64,000 nucleotides of DNA from Chitinophaga silvisoli (GTDB lineage: Bacteria; Bacteroidota; Bacteroidia; Chitinophagales; Chitinophagaceae): positions 744,001 through 808,000 of the forward strand of contig NZ_QTJV01000004.1 in assembly GCF_003412465.1 (NCBI RefSeq), given 5' to 3'. The position numbers and the translations under genes were made by a program. Positions 43,102 through 52,738 of the stretch are shown here, one piece after another. The notes below the pieces were generated by a model. That model was not told where the DNA came from, made no database searches, and was given only the letters and a program-made list of their open reading frames with translations. Every line of letters starts with the position of its first letter. The stretch's first letter is position 1.

Positions 43102-44382
43102 TTATCTTATCCACTTTATCGCCTCTTTCCACGTTATCTTCTTTCCATACATCAGGATTCCCGTTCTATAAATCTTCCCCGCCATCCAGGTCGTCGCCAG
43201 GAACCCAATTATCAACAATCCCATCGACAAACCTAACTGCCAGATAGGCACCGTCCCCGGCACTCCATACGGTATCCTTGCCATCATCACCATCGGTGAG
43301 GTAAACGGAATGATACTTCCCCAAAACGCCATCTGACTATTCGGATGCTGCACGGCTGCAATCATCACCATAATCCCAATAATAATCGGCAATGTAATCG
43401 GGAAAGTCAAGCCCTGCACATCCGTAGGATCTTCATTTACCAGGCTCCCCACCGCCGCAAACAATGCCGCATAAAACAAATATCCACCCAGGAAATAAAA
43501 TATAAAACAACTAATAATCAATCCCCAGTTAATACTATCCATCACATACCTTACATGTGATGCCGCCTCTATCATCGCCGCATTACTACTCCCATTATTC
43601 TGCGCCGCACTATTCATTATCTCCGAAGGGATCACCAAACGCAACATACTTATCAACACTACCCAGATACAAAACTGTAACAAACCTACACCTGCAATCC
43701 CTACAATCTTTCCCATCATCAGCTGAAACGGTTTCACACTCGATACCATCACCTCCGCCACACGATTCACCTTCTCTTCCATCACCCCTCTCATCACCGA
43801 CATCCCAAAAAACATCAGGATAATATAAATAATAAACCCGCTGGAATACCCTACTGCATAAGCTATCACAGAACTCCCCTTCTTCTCTTCCTTCCCGGAT
43901 CTAAAGTCAATACTGATATCAGATTTAAACCCTTTGATCTGTGAGATATCAATATTCGCCTTCTCCATCCGCACCTCTTCAATCCTGTTATTCAGGTACC
44001 TGTTCAGATGACTTTCTACCCCCAGCCCCGGCTGACCACCACTATAATAAGTGATGCCCAAAGGCCTGTTTATATCAATCGCAGGAATATACAACACACC
44101 AGAATAACCATATTCCTCATAATGCTTACTGAAAGTATCAATCGCCGTCTCCGTCAGGAACTTAAAATAAATCCCTTTCTCATCAGGCAGTTTATTCAGA
44201 AACAAATGACTATCATCTATCACCGCTATCCGCTGTTCTTCGTTAGCACTGGTCGCTATCAGCACCGGCACTACAATCATAGCCGCAAAGAACAGCGGCA
44301 CCAACAGGGTGACAACGAGAAAAGACCGCTTGCGCACGCGGAAAGTGAACTCTCTTTTGATGATGAGCCAGATTTTGTTCAT
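43102..44382 (-). CDS. ABC-2 type exporter permease (NatB-like)
   Basis: This 426-residue membrane protein has a long N-terminal anchor (FLVVTLLVPLFFAAMIVVPVLIA), a large extracytoplasmic domain and a cluster of about five C-terminal helices. It contains the conserved stretch GMSVMRGVMEEKVNRVAEVMVSS, found in NatB-like and related ABC-2 permeases. It starts four bases after its ATPase. Proposed substrates in the family are sodium ions or small molecules; here the cargo is unknown. Confidence 0.93.
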   Translation of the reverse strand: MNKIWLIIKREFTFRVRKRSFLVVTLLVPLFFAAMIVVPVLIATSANEEQRIAVIDDSHLFLNKLPDEKGIYFKFLTETAIDTFSKHYEEYGYSGVLYIPAIDINRPLGITYYSGGQPGLGVESHLNRYLNNRIEEVRMEKANIDISQIKGFKSDISIDFRSGKEEKKGSSVIAYAVGYSSGFIIYIILMFFGMSVMRGVMEEKVNRVAEVMVSSVKPFQLMMGKIVGIAGVGLLQFCIWVVLISMLRLVIPSEIMNSAAQNNGSSNAAMIEAASHVRYVMDSINWGLIISCFIFYFLGGYLFYAALFAAVGSLVNEDPTDVQGLTFPITLPIIIGIMVMIAAVQHPNSQMAFWGSIIPFTSPMVMMARIPYGVPGTVPIWQLGLSMGLLIIGFLATTWMAGKIYRTGILMYGKKITWKEAIKWIR

Positions 44383-44386
44383 AGGA

Positions 44387-45307
44387 TTAATTAATTGGTT
44401 CTTCTATTTGCTGTACCTGCTGTATAAACACTTCATTGATACTCGGTAGAATCTCCTGGAAGGATGTAATAGGGATTTCCTGCCGGATAAAATGCGCCAG
44501 TATATCATTTGTCGTACTACCTTCAGTGAGCTTCACAATGTAACCGCTCTCTTCCTGTGAGACAATCGTAAAATGATAGGTCATTACTTCTGCAAAGTTA
44601 GGTACTCTGGCCAGTCCTATCCGGAACAGGTCTTGTTTGAAATCGTGCCTGATCTGTTTCACTTCTCCATCAAGGATCTTCTTCCCCTTATTCACCAGCA
44701 TGATGCGGTCACAGATCTCTTCTACCTGTTCCATACGGTGGGTAGAGAAGATGATAGTGGTACCGTTCAATGCCAGGTCAAAGATCTCCTGCTTAATCAG
44801 GTTAGAGTTAATCGGATCTAAGCCTGAGAAGGGCTCATCCAGTATTAACAACGATGGCTCATGAATAATGGTGGAAATGAATTGCACCTTTTGTTGCATG
44901 CCTTTACTCAACTCCTCCACTTTCTTATTATACCATGCGTTGATATCAAACTTATCGAACCAATATTTGATCTTTTCTTTGGCTTCCTTTTCCGTCATGC
45001 CTTTGAGCTGCGCAAGGTAAAGCGCTTGTTCTCCTACCTTCATTTTTTTGTACAGCCCCCTTTCCTCCGGCATATAGCCGATGGAATGCACATCATTTTC
45101 CGGGTTGAAAGGTTTGCCTTTGAAAAGTATATCTCCCTTGTCAGGATAAAAAATGCCGGTGATCATTCGGAGCAGGGTGGTTTTTCCTGCGCCATTGGGT
45201 CCAAGCAGCCCAAAGATGCTACCCTCGGGGATAACAAAACTAATATCATCTACAGCTGTATGCGAGGCATAATCTTTACGTAAATTTCTAACTTCGAGCA
45301 AGCCCAT
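44387..45307 (-). CDS. ABC exporter ATP-binding protein (NatA-like)
   Basis: The 306-residue ATPase shows Walker A GLLGPNGAGKTTLLR, signature EELSKGMQQKVQF (a variant LSKGM form), Walker B LLILDEPFSGLDPIN and the switch histidine in FSTHRMEQVE. The C-terminal extension of the DUF4162 type (KLTEGSTTNDILAHFI) is usual for NatA-like subunits. It is the first gene of a two-gene operon. Confidence 0.95.
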   Translation of the reverse strand: MGLLEVRNLRKDYASHTAVDDISFVIPEGSIFGLLGPNGAGKTTLLRMITGIFYPDKGDILFKGKPFNPENDVHSIGYMPEERGLYKKMKVGEQALYLAQLKGMTEKEAKEKIKYWFDKFDINAWYNKKVEELSKGMQQKVQFISTIIHEPSLLILDEPFSGLDPINSNLIKQEIFDLALNGTTIIFSTHRMEQVEEICDRIMLVNKGKKILDGEVKQIRHDFKQDLFRIGLARVPNFAEVMTYHFTIVSQEESGYIVKLTEGSTTNDILAHFIRQEIPITSFQEILPSINEVFIQQVQQIEEPIN

Positions 45308-45771
45308 AATTCTAAATTACGGAAGTAAATTACAAAAAATCCGACTGGCTTAGATAACAAATTTATCCTTCCTCATGTATATGAAAAAATAAAATAATTC
45401 ATTTAGCTGATACTGCTGTAAAAAAACTCTGCCGTAAACTGCTTAATTTTGCCTTTAGTTAAAATTCAAAATTGACCTGTTATTTTTCCCGTATAATTTT
45501 CAATCCAAAACACCCCATACTCACCAAAAAAGAGATTCATCATCTTTAATTGTCATTTAGACATGAAAATCAAGACACTTAAAGAACCCCCTAAAAAAGA
45601 GCACATACAGGACCTGAAAAAATAAATGATTTTACCCCCCATTTTATACGAATTACCCCTGTTCCTACCAATGAATTTAATCCTTGCTTTGTAACCGTCC
45701 CTATATATTCTGGGCTCAATAATTCGGGGGACTTACTATTTCATTTTAACCTACTTAAACAAATTCTCGTT
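45308..45771. other. Divergent promoter region between the ABC exporter and a SusC gene
   Basis: This 464-base A/T-rich spacer separates divergent genes and should hold both promoters. I found no perfect -33/-7 pair. A 20-codon lysine-rich open frame (45563-45625, MKIKTLKEPPKKEHIQDLKK) is present, but nothing besides length and composition speaks for or against it. Confidence 0.5.
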
Positions 45772-48700
45772 ATGAAAAGATTTCTAAGCATCTTTCTTTT
45801 CCTATTTCCGTACATGACACTTTTTGCCCAGCAATCGAAGATTACTGGCAAGGTGGTTTCCGGTACGGACCCATTACCTGGGGTGACAGTCAGAATTAAA
45901 CACTCCAGCCAGGGAACAGTAACTGATAGTAAAGGTCAGTTCACCCTGACGGCAGCTACCGGCGATACCCTGGTATTCAATCATATCTCTTTTCTTACAA
46001 GGGAGATCCCGGCAAATGGCAACAGTACCATGACTGTATCGCTGATGTCTGCCAGCCAGAATGTGAACGAAGTAGTGGTGGTAGGCTATGGTACACAGAA
46101 AAAAGCAAACCTGACAGGTGCAGTTGGTGTTGTTAAAATGGAAGACATGGAGAGCCGGCCATTGACCAATCCCGGTCAGGCCTTGCAGGGTACCGTAGCA
46201 GGGGTATACGCTTTGCAAAGCTCCGGGAAACCCGGCGATGATGGCGCTGTCCTCGATATCCGTGGGGTAGGTACATTTGGCGACAATACACCCCTGGTTT
46301 TAATTGATGGCTTTCCAGGTAAGATCAATGATGTCAATGCCAATGATATACAATCCATCTCCGTTTTAAAGGATGCCGCTTCTTCCGCTATCTATGGTAA
46401 CAGGGCTGCCAACGGTGTTATCCTGATCACCACTAAAAAAGGCGTTGCAGGTAAATTACGGGTGAATTACACAGCCTATTATGGTTCGCAAAACCCTACC
46501 CGCCTGCCACATGTTTTGAACGCTGTAGATTATACCACACTTTATAATGAAGCATCCGTCAATTCCGGCGGAACAGCCAAATATACAGATGATGTCATCG
46601 CCAAATACGCCGCCCACGATGATGTAATGTATCCGGATATCAACTATTTCAAAGTGTACTATGGCAATGCCAATATTCAAAATCACCGACTCAGCATCTC
46701 CGGGGGAAACGATAATGTGAACTATGCATTTATGCTGGGCCGCCTGAATCAGGATGGTATCCTGGTAGGCACCAGTTACAAGAAAACAGATTTCAGGTCC
46801 AATATTGATGCCTATTTCCTGAAAAACAAACGGCTCCGGTTCTCAGGAAAGTTAGCCGGCAACCTGGGTGTAAAAAATGAACCGACAGACCTGTGGAGTG
46901 CAGAATGGTATGCAACACTTGCCCCTATTCACCCTTTGCGAAACGCCGCCGGACAATGGGTGTCTGTGAACGGTGAACGAAACTACTATGGGGAAATTAA
47001 AGAAGGTAGCACCTCTTTGACAAAACGATACAATTTCAACGGCCAGGTGGAAGCTGAATACAAAATAATCGATGGACTGAGTGCCCAGGTCACTTACGGT
47101 TATAATGTAATGACTTCCAAAGCCAATGCATTTCACGCAAATGTTTCATTATACAATGAAAGCGGCACCACAACCAACCTGGTCTCCAATCTGAATGTGA
47201 CGAACGAAACGGACGTGCAATCCTTGCTGACCTCCTTGTTGAAATACAACAAAGTGCTGGGCAAACATGAGTTTAACTTACTGGCCGGTTATTCTGAAGA
47301 AGAATTTACCTACGATTGGGAAAGCGCTTACCGTTCAGGATTTGTTAATAATACACAACGTGTGCTCAACCTCGGCGATCCTTCTACCCAAACAAATAAT
47401 GCGGGCAGTTACGACCTGGGCCTGCGCTCCTATTTTGGCCGCCTGAATTATGTCTTTGACGGGAAATACCTCTTTGAAGCTAACATCAGGAAAGATGGCT
47501 CCTCCAGGTTTGCAAAAGAACACCGCTGGGGCACATTCCCCTCTTTCTCCGCAGGATGGGTCATCTCAAAAGAGAGCTTTATGCAAAACCTGACCTGGAT
47601 CGACCTGCTTAAACTTCGGGCTTCCTGGGGCCGCCTGGGCAACCAGAACATCAGCAATTATTACAATGGAAGTGATATCCTCACATCCGGACAAAACTAT
47701 TCACTGGGTGGTACTTTGTATTCTGGCGTAGCCGTTACTGCCATGACCAATAAAAACCTCACCTGGGAAACAGCCCAGCAACTTGACTTTGGTATCGATA
47801 TGTACCTGAAGAAAAACTTTGAAATCACTGCCGATTATTTCGACAAGAGGACAAAGGATCTGCTGCTCACCCAGTCCATACCACTCACGATGGCACAATC
47901 AGCACCCTATGCCAATGCAGGCGAAGTACAAAACAAAGGTATCGAAGCCGCCATCACCTATAGAACGACCTTTTCTAACGGGTTCAAATTAAGGGCTACC
48001 ATCAACGCCTCCCATATGGTAAATAAGATTGTAAAAATGGATGTTGCCGAACAACTGACTTCTCCCAAGGCCATTAAGACCGGTGCAGCCATCAATTCAT
48101 TCTACGGCTACAAAATGGACGGTATTTACCAGATATCAGACTTTACCTGGCAAAATAACAGCGATCAGTCCATCCCTTATGCCGAACGTAACTATACACT
48201 GAAACCTGGAGTGGTACAGGTATCCAACTACACCGCACAACCAGGTGATATCAAGTATAAAGACCTGAATGGTGATAAAGTAGTGGACATGAATAATGAC
48301 CGCACCATCATCGGAAATCAGTTTCCTAAGCTGACTTATGGTTTCAATGTGAATATGGAGTACAAAGGATTTGACCTCAGTATGTTCTTACAGGGCGTGC
48401 AGGGCATCCAGGGATATACCTATTATGAAATTGCTACTCCATTCAGCGGATTTGCAAATATGGGCGACTGGTGGCTGAAAAGATGGACACCTGAAAATCC
48501 ATCCAATACACTGCCACGGCTTACTTTAGATGGCGCACGAAATAATATCCATTCTTCTTTTTACATGGAAAATGCTTCATACCTGCGCATGAAAAATATT
48601 GAACTGGGCTACTCTGTTAGCCCCAGGATTCTCTCCAGAGCAGGTATCAGCTCACTCCGGATCTATGGAAACGTGCAAAACGCTTTTACAATCACAAAAT

Positions 48701-48798
48701 TCAAAGGCTTTGATCCGGAGCAGACAGTTGATCAAACCAGGGCGCAGGCTTTCCCACAGGTTCGTATTATGACAATGGGTGCAAGTGTTAACTTTTAA
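45772..48798 (+). CDS. SusC/RagA family TonB-linked outer membrane protein
   Basis: This 1008-residue receptor has a signal peptide (FLFPYMTLFAQ), a carboxypeptidase-like domain (KITGKVVSGTDPLPGVTV) and a plug with VNEVVVVGYGTQKKANLTGAV. The SusC motif DAASSAIYGNRAANGVILIT and a beta barrel ending in VNF complete it. It opens a locus with a SusD lipoprotein and a GH5-like enzyme, so its substrate is probably an oligosaccharide released by that enzyme. It has no STN domain. Confidence 0.96.
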   Translation: MKRFLSIFLFLFPYMTLFAQQSKITGKVVSGTDPLPGVTVRIKHSSQGTVTDSKGQFTLTAATGDTLVFNHISFLTREIPANGNSTMTVSLMSASQNVNEVVVVGYGTQKKANLTGAVGVVKMEDMESRPLTNPGQALQGTVAGVYALQSSGKPGDDGAVLDIRGVGTFGDNTPLVLIDGFPGKINDVNANDIQSISVLKDAASSAIYGNRAANGVILITTKKGVAGKLRVNYTAYYGSQNPTRLPHVLNAVDYTTLYNEASVNSGGTAKYTDDVIAKYAAHDDVMYPDINYFKVYYGNANIQNHRLSISGGNDNVNYAFMLGRLNQDGILVGTSYKKTDFRSNIDAYFLKNKRLRFSGKLAGNLGVKNEPTDLWSAEWYATLAPIHPLRNAAGQWVSVNGERNYYGEIKEGSTSLTKRYNFNGQVEAEYKIIDGLSAQVTYGYNVMTSKANAFHANVSLYNESGTTTNLVSNLNVTNETDVQSLLTSLLKYNKVLGKHEFNLLAGYSEEEFTYDWESAYRSGFVNNTQRVLNLGDPSTQTNNAGSYDLGLRSYFGRLNYVFDGKYLFEANIRKDGSSRFAKEHRWGTFPSFSAGWVISKESFMQNLTWIDLLKLRASWGRLGNQNISNYYNGSDILTSGQNYSLGGTLYSGVAVTAMTNKNLTWETAQQLDFGIDMYLKKNFEITADYFDKRTKDLLLTQSIPLTMAQSAPYANAGEVQNKGIEAAITYRTTFSNGFKLRATINASHMVNKIVKMDVAEQLTSPKAIKTGAAINSFYGYKMDGIYQISDFTWQNNSDQSIPYAERNYTLKPGVVQVSNYTAQPGDIKYKDLNGDKVVDMNNDRTIIGNQFPKLTYGFNVNMEYKGFDLSMFLQGVQGIQGYTYYEIATPFSGFANMGDWWLKRWTPENPSNTLPRLTLDGARNNIHSSFYMENASYLRMKNIELGYSVSPRILSRAGISSLRIYGNVQNAFTITKFKGFDPEQTVDQTRAQAFPQVRIMTMGASVNF

Positions 48799-48810
48799 AA
48801 AGGGCAGTTC

Positions 48811-50364
48811 ATGAAAAACATATATATAATAACTCTTTTCTTCTTTGCTTTGTCTATCCTGGGTTGTAAGAAAGATCTTCTTGATAAAACACCTAAGGAC
48901 AGGCTTTCTCCCGCTACATTCTATCAAAACGAGTCGCAATGTAAACAGGCATTGATGGGCATCTATAATGCTATTCAGCCGAATGCAACACCTTCCCATT
49001 TTTACCAGTTCGATTTTATGTCTGATAATGGTTACTGCCAGGACTCCTGGCAGGGATCCAGGGAAGTCGGGGAATGGCTCACCAATACTTCCAGCTGGGC
49101 CCCCAATACTAAATGGACCATGGATTTTACCATCATCTCCAGGGCAAACGAATTTCTCCAGGACATCAGCAATGCATCAGTAAGTGAAACAGTAAAAACA
49201 CAGATGTCCGCTGAAGCAAAATTTCTTAGAGGATACGCTTATGCCGACCTGATCACCTATTTCGGAGATGTGCCACTTATTACTAAAGTGCTGGCATTGT
49301 CAGAAGCTTACGTATCAAGAACTGCTAAAAGCGATGTGCTTACACAGATCCTTGCTGATCTGAATGATGCAGCCACCGACCTGCCCATTAGCTACTCCGG
49401 AACTGATGTAGGTCGTGCTACAAAAGGTGCAGCACTTGCTTATAAAGCGAAAATCCTGCTCTATAACGAGAAATGGGCCGAAGCTGCACAGGCAGCCCAG
49501 GATGTGATCGACCTGGGTGCCTACAGCTTATTTTCAGACTATGGGACCTTGTTTGATGAGGCACACGAAAATAATGTAGAAGTGATTTTTGATATCCAGT
49601 ACATTCCTACTACACAGTCACAGCCATGGCCTACATCCGCTTTATCACTCAGCAGCTGGCCTACTGCAAACGTGACTGCTGACCTGATCAACTCCTATTA
49701 CATGACAAACGGGCTGCCAATTACCGATGCCAATTCAGGCTATAATGACCAGGATCCTTTTAAAAACCGCGATCCCCGTTTGGCTGCTTCAGTAGTATTG
49801 CCGGGTTCATCATTCGGGTCATCTACATTCATACCTGCTGTAGACCAGGTGCCATGTGGCGCAAGACCCCGCAAATATGCCGCACTGGGCATTGCCGATG
49901 TCAACAACTGCTCGCTTAACACTATCCTGATGCGCTATGCAGATATCTACCTGATGAAGGCTGAAGCACTCATCGAATCCGGTAGCACTGACCAGGAAAT
50001 TTATACACTGATCGATAAAGTAAGAGCCCGGGTAAATATGCCCAATGTAGAATCCGTTGAAGGTACCGGCTTGAATCAGTCCCAGCTCAGGAATATTGTA
50101 AGGCACGAAAGAAGAGTTGAGTTTTACAACGAAGGGACCCGCTATGGGGATATGCTCAGATGGAAAGATGAATCCCTTGTGCATGACGTATATGGTTATG
50201 ACAAAGCACTGCTGTCAAACCCTGCCAGCCCCGCTACATGGACCTTTAAACAAATAAAGATCGAAACCAGAACGTTCAATGCATCAAAAGGATGGTTGTG
50301 GCCCATCCCTCAGGCTGATATAGATATCAATAAGAATTTGCTTCCTAATAATCCAGGATATTAA
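48811..50364 (+). CDS. RagB/SusD family nutrient-uptake lipoprotein
   Basis: The 517-residue surface lipoprotein has a signal ending SILGCKKDLLDKTPKDRLSP. The SusD helical repeats (AEAKFLRGYAYADLITYFGD) and the C-terminal RagB region (RHERRVEFYNEGTRYGDMLRW, then a final NNPGY) are present. It begins 12 bases after the SusC gene. It binds and delivers glycan to SusC. A 12-bp hairpin separates it from the next gene. Confidence 0.96.
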   Translation: MKNIYIITLFFFALSILGCKKDLLDKTPKDRLSPATFYQNESQCKQALMGIYNAIQPNATPSHFYQFDFMSDNGYCQDSWQGSREVGEWLTNTSSWAPNTKWTMDFTIISRANEFLQDISNASVSETVKTQMSAEAKFLRGYAYADLITYFGDVPLITKVLALSEAYVSRTAKSDVLTQILADLNDAATDLPISYSGTDVGRATKGAALAYKAKILLYNEKWAEAAQAAQDVIDLGAYSLFSDYGTLFDEAHENNVEVIFDIQYIPTTQSQPWPTSALSLSSWPTANVTADLINSYYMTNGLPITDANSGYNDQDPFKNRDPRLAASVVLPGSSFGSSTFIPAVDQVPCGARPRKYAALGIADVNNCSLNTILMRYADIYLMKAEALIESGSTDQEIYTLIDKVRARVNMPNVESVEGTGLNQSQLRNIVRHERRVEFYNEGTRYGDMLRWKDESLVHDVYGYDKALLSNPASPATWTFKQIKIETRTFNASKGWLWPIPQADIDINKNLLPNNPGY

Positions 50365-50378
50365 TAACCCTGGCAACA

Positions 50379-50412
50379 CAGTGATCCGGGACATATAACA
50401 CCCGGATCACTG
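50379..50412 (+). other. Hairpin between susD and the GH5-like gene
   Basis: A perfect 12-bp stem (50379-50390 with 50401-50412) with a ten-base loop lies just after susD. No U run follows, so it is more likely an mRNA-stabilising or processing element than a terminator. It may set the ratio of susCD to enzyme message. Confidence 0.7.
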
Positions 50413-50464
50413 CTGAATAGTTTGTTCCACATGAATTTTATAATCAAACCCAAATATCTCCGTT

Positions 50465-51931
50465 ATGAAAAGAAACCCAATTATTCTGCTCCTTTGTTTA
50501 CTAACTATCTTCACTTCCTGTTCAAAAAAGGAATTGATGCCCGAAAAGATCCAGGCTTCTTCCCTCGCTGCCGTAACTGCCACCACGCCGGCAAATACAA
50601 ATAGTTTGCGGGGAATTAACTGGGCGGATCCTAATGGCAATGAAGCACCCTCAAGAGTGGTTACACCAAGCGGACTCTCCGCTACCATTACGGCAGCAAA
50701 TGCTGCGGCCGTAGCAAAACGAATTGCCGATTCTTTAAAGCAGGCCGGCGGTACTACCATACGAATGCCTATTACGCCGCTTACTGCCAGCAGTACTTCT
50801 TATTGGCCTGTATACCAGGCGGCTATCAACGCCATCGTGACCGAAGGTTGTAAGGTCATCCTCTGCTATTGGCCTGAAGGCGTACATCATGTTCCTGACA
50901 GCACACAATGGTATACCATGTGGAAAAAAGTAGATACTGTTTATAAGAACAATGCTGCCGTACTGTATGAACCGATCAATGAACCTGTAGATTATTCCAG
51001 CACTGATCTTTGTAATTTGTATGCTAATTTTTTAAACCAGCTGAATGCCGCTTCCTGGAAATGTATCCTGGATGGAACAGGATATGCAGGAGAAGTGATC
51101 TCTGTAGGTAATGATAGCCGCTTAACCAGTCAGTATCTCGGCCTCCATTGTTACTGGTGGTTTTATGGATCTTATAATGTATGGTCAAGTTACTACAACA
51201 TTGTATCCGGGAAAGTGGGATCATACGCTTCCAGGACAGTCATCACAGAAGTGGGCGTTGAAACATTTCGTAAAGTCAGCTTCTGGTGGCAGTGGGATAC
51301 CGGTGTATACGAAGACCAGGCATTCCTGACAGGAGCCCTGACTTATTCAAAAGATAATATGATAGGCACTATCGCCTGGTCAGGTGTCAATGATATTGAT
51401 ACCTACCGCTGGTTCTCAGCCAATAGTAACCTGGTGGAAGTAAATCCTGGTTGCGCCAATATGTTCAGATGGTCATGGGGCCTTACTGCATCACCAAAAT
51501 GGAGAGGCCCAATCGCTGATGGCAGATTTAAACTGCAAAACCGGGCAAGCAACCTGATGCTCGATAATCTTGGTAGTACAACAGATGGGGCCAGTGTAGC
51601 ACAATGGCAGGATGGATCAAGTGCCAACCAGCAATGGAATGTAAGTTATACTGATGGTTATTATACCCTGAGTTGCGTAACCGGGAAGAATTGTCTGGAC
51701 GTAGGTAGCAATACCAGCGATGGTTCTGCTGTGCTACAAAAAGCACTAAGTTTTTCAAATAATAGCCAACGATGGACATTTGTTGCTACCGGCGATGGTT
51801 ATTATAAAGTGGTTAACCTGGTGACTGGTAAATGCCTCGATACCGGTGGGCAGACGACCAACGGTTCATCCCTGCAACAATGGGCCGGCGGCTCCAGCTA
51901 CAACCAGCAGTGGAAATTTATCCAGTTATAA
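50465..51931 (+). CDS. GH5-like glycoside hydrolase with ricin-type (CBM13-like) lectin domain
   Basis: This 488-residue lipoprotein has a signal ending in FTSCSKKEL. An (alpha/beta)8 barrel of the glycoside hydrolase family 5 type follows, starting at LRGINWADPNGNE. The acid/base glutamate lies in YEPINEP and the likely nucleophile glutamate in VITEVGVE. The last 140 residues form a ricin B-type beta trefoil with repeated QxW motifs (NQQWNVSY, SQRWTFVA, NQQWKFIQL). Such enzymes cut beta-glucans or mannans at the cell surface. The gene completes a small polysaccharide utilisation locus. Confidence 0.9.
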   Translation: MKRNPIILLLCLLTIFTSCSKKELMPEKIQASSLAAVTATTPANTNSLRGINWADPNGNEAPSRVVTPSGLSATITAANAAAVAKRIADSLKQAGGTTIRMPITPLTASSTSYWPVYQAAINAIVTEGCKVILCYWPEGVHHVPDSTQWYTMWKKVDTVYKNNAAVLYEPINEPVDYSSTDLCNLYANFLNQLNAASWKCILDGTGYAGEVISVGNDSRLTSQYLGLHCYWWFYGSYNVWSSYYNIVSGKVGSYASRTVITEVGVETFRKVSFWWQWDTGVYEDQAFLTGALTYSKDNMIGTIAWSGVNDIDTYRWFSANSNLVEVNPGCANMFRWSWGLTASPKWRGPIADGRFKLQNRASNLMLDNLGSTTDGASVAQWQDGSSANQQWNVSYTDGYYTLSCVTGKNCLDVGSNTSDGSAVLQKALSFSNNSQRWTFVATGDGYYKVVNLVTGKCLDTGGQTTNGSSLQQWAGGSSYNQQWKFIQL

Positions 51932-51968
51932 TCATACATCTTCAAGGACTGAATGCCCACAAAAAAAA

Positions 51969-52007
51969 TAAGAATATATAGCTCTCCCCAAGAGCTATAT
52001 ATTCTTA
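51969..52007. terminator. Strong bidirectional terminator after the GH5-like gene
   Basis: A perfect 17-bp stem (51969-51985 with 51991-52007) has a five-base loop. On the minus strand it is followed by eight U residues. It serves the convergent GH5-like and response-regulator genes. Confidence 0.95.
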
Positions 52008-52045
52008 ACTAAATTAGCTGTCACCCTCCTGCCAATAACAAACCT

Positions 52046-52738
52046 TTACTTCAGTACCTGGCTCACCGCCTCTGCATACGCCGCACCTATCGGCACTACC
52101 AACTCTCCCACATATAAACTACTCCTATCCGCCCGCGTCACCTTCTCATTCGCCACTATAAAACTCCGATGCACCCTGGTAAACAAGGCCTGTGGCAACA
52201 ATGCCAATGCCTCCTGCATCGACAACCTCGACAACACCTTCTTCTCCTTCGTCACAAATGAAATATAATTCCCCGCACTCTCCAGGTACAATATATCCCT
52301 CAGCAAAATCTTATACTGCTCATATCCACTCTTCACCATCACATAGTTCGGCGCATCCGCCCGTGCACTTTTCTCCATCATCTCCAGTAATCCCTTCGCC
52401 TTATTACAAGCCTTCAGGAACCTTTCTTCCGAAAATGGTTTCAGCAAATAATCCACCGCATCCAGCTCGAAACTCTGCACCGCATGTTCACTATATGCCG
52501 TGGTAAAGATCACCAGGGGCCCACCCGGCAGCGTAGTCATCAATTCCAATCCCGATATATCCGGCATCTTTATATCCAAAAAAATCAGATCCACCGGCTC
52601 CTTTTCAAGATAAGCCAACGCTGCAAACGGATCTGTAAAATACCCCTGCATATCCAGGAACTCTACCTGTTGTGCATGCGTACGAATCACAGACAGCGCT
52701 ACCTGTTCATCATCAATCGCAATCGCTGTCAGTCTCAT
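52046..52738 (-). CDS. LytTR family response regulator
   Basis: The 230-residue protein has an N-terminal receiver domain with AIDDE, the phospho-acceptor aspartate in LIFLDIKMPD and the conserved lysine in YLLKPF. A C-terminal LytTR DNA-binding domain follows (MVKSGYEQYKILLRDILYLESAGNY, FTRVHRSFIVA). Its start overlaps the stop of the kinase gene by four bases, so the two are translationally coupled. The regulon is unknown; the adjacent polysaccharide locus is a candidate only by position. Confidence 0.96.
   Translation of the reverse strand: MRLTAIAIDDEQVALSVIRTHAQQVEFLDMQGYFTDPFAALAYLEKEPVDLIFLDIKMPDISGLELMTTLPGGPLVIFTTAYSEHAVQSFELDAVDYLLKPFSEERFLKACNKAKGLLEMMEKSARADAPNYVMVKSGYEQYKILLRDILYLESAGNYISFVTKEKKVLSRLSMQEALALLPQALFTRVHRSFIVANEKVTRADRSSLYVGELVVPIGAAYAEAVSQVLK

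Noticed and set aside
45563..45625. A 20-codon lysine-rich frame upstream of a SusC gene
   Set aside because: It is too short to distinguish from chance without conservation data; there is no partner gene suggesting a peptide product.
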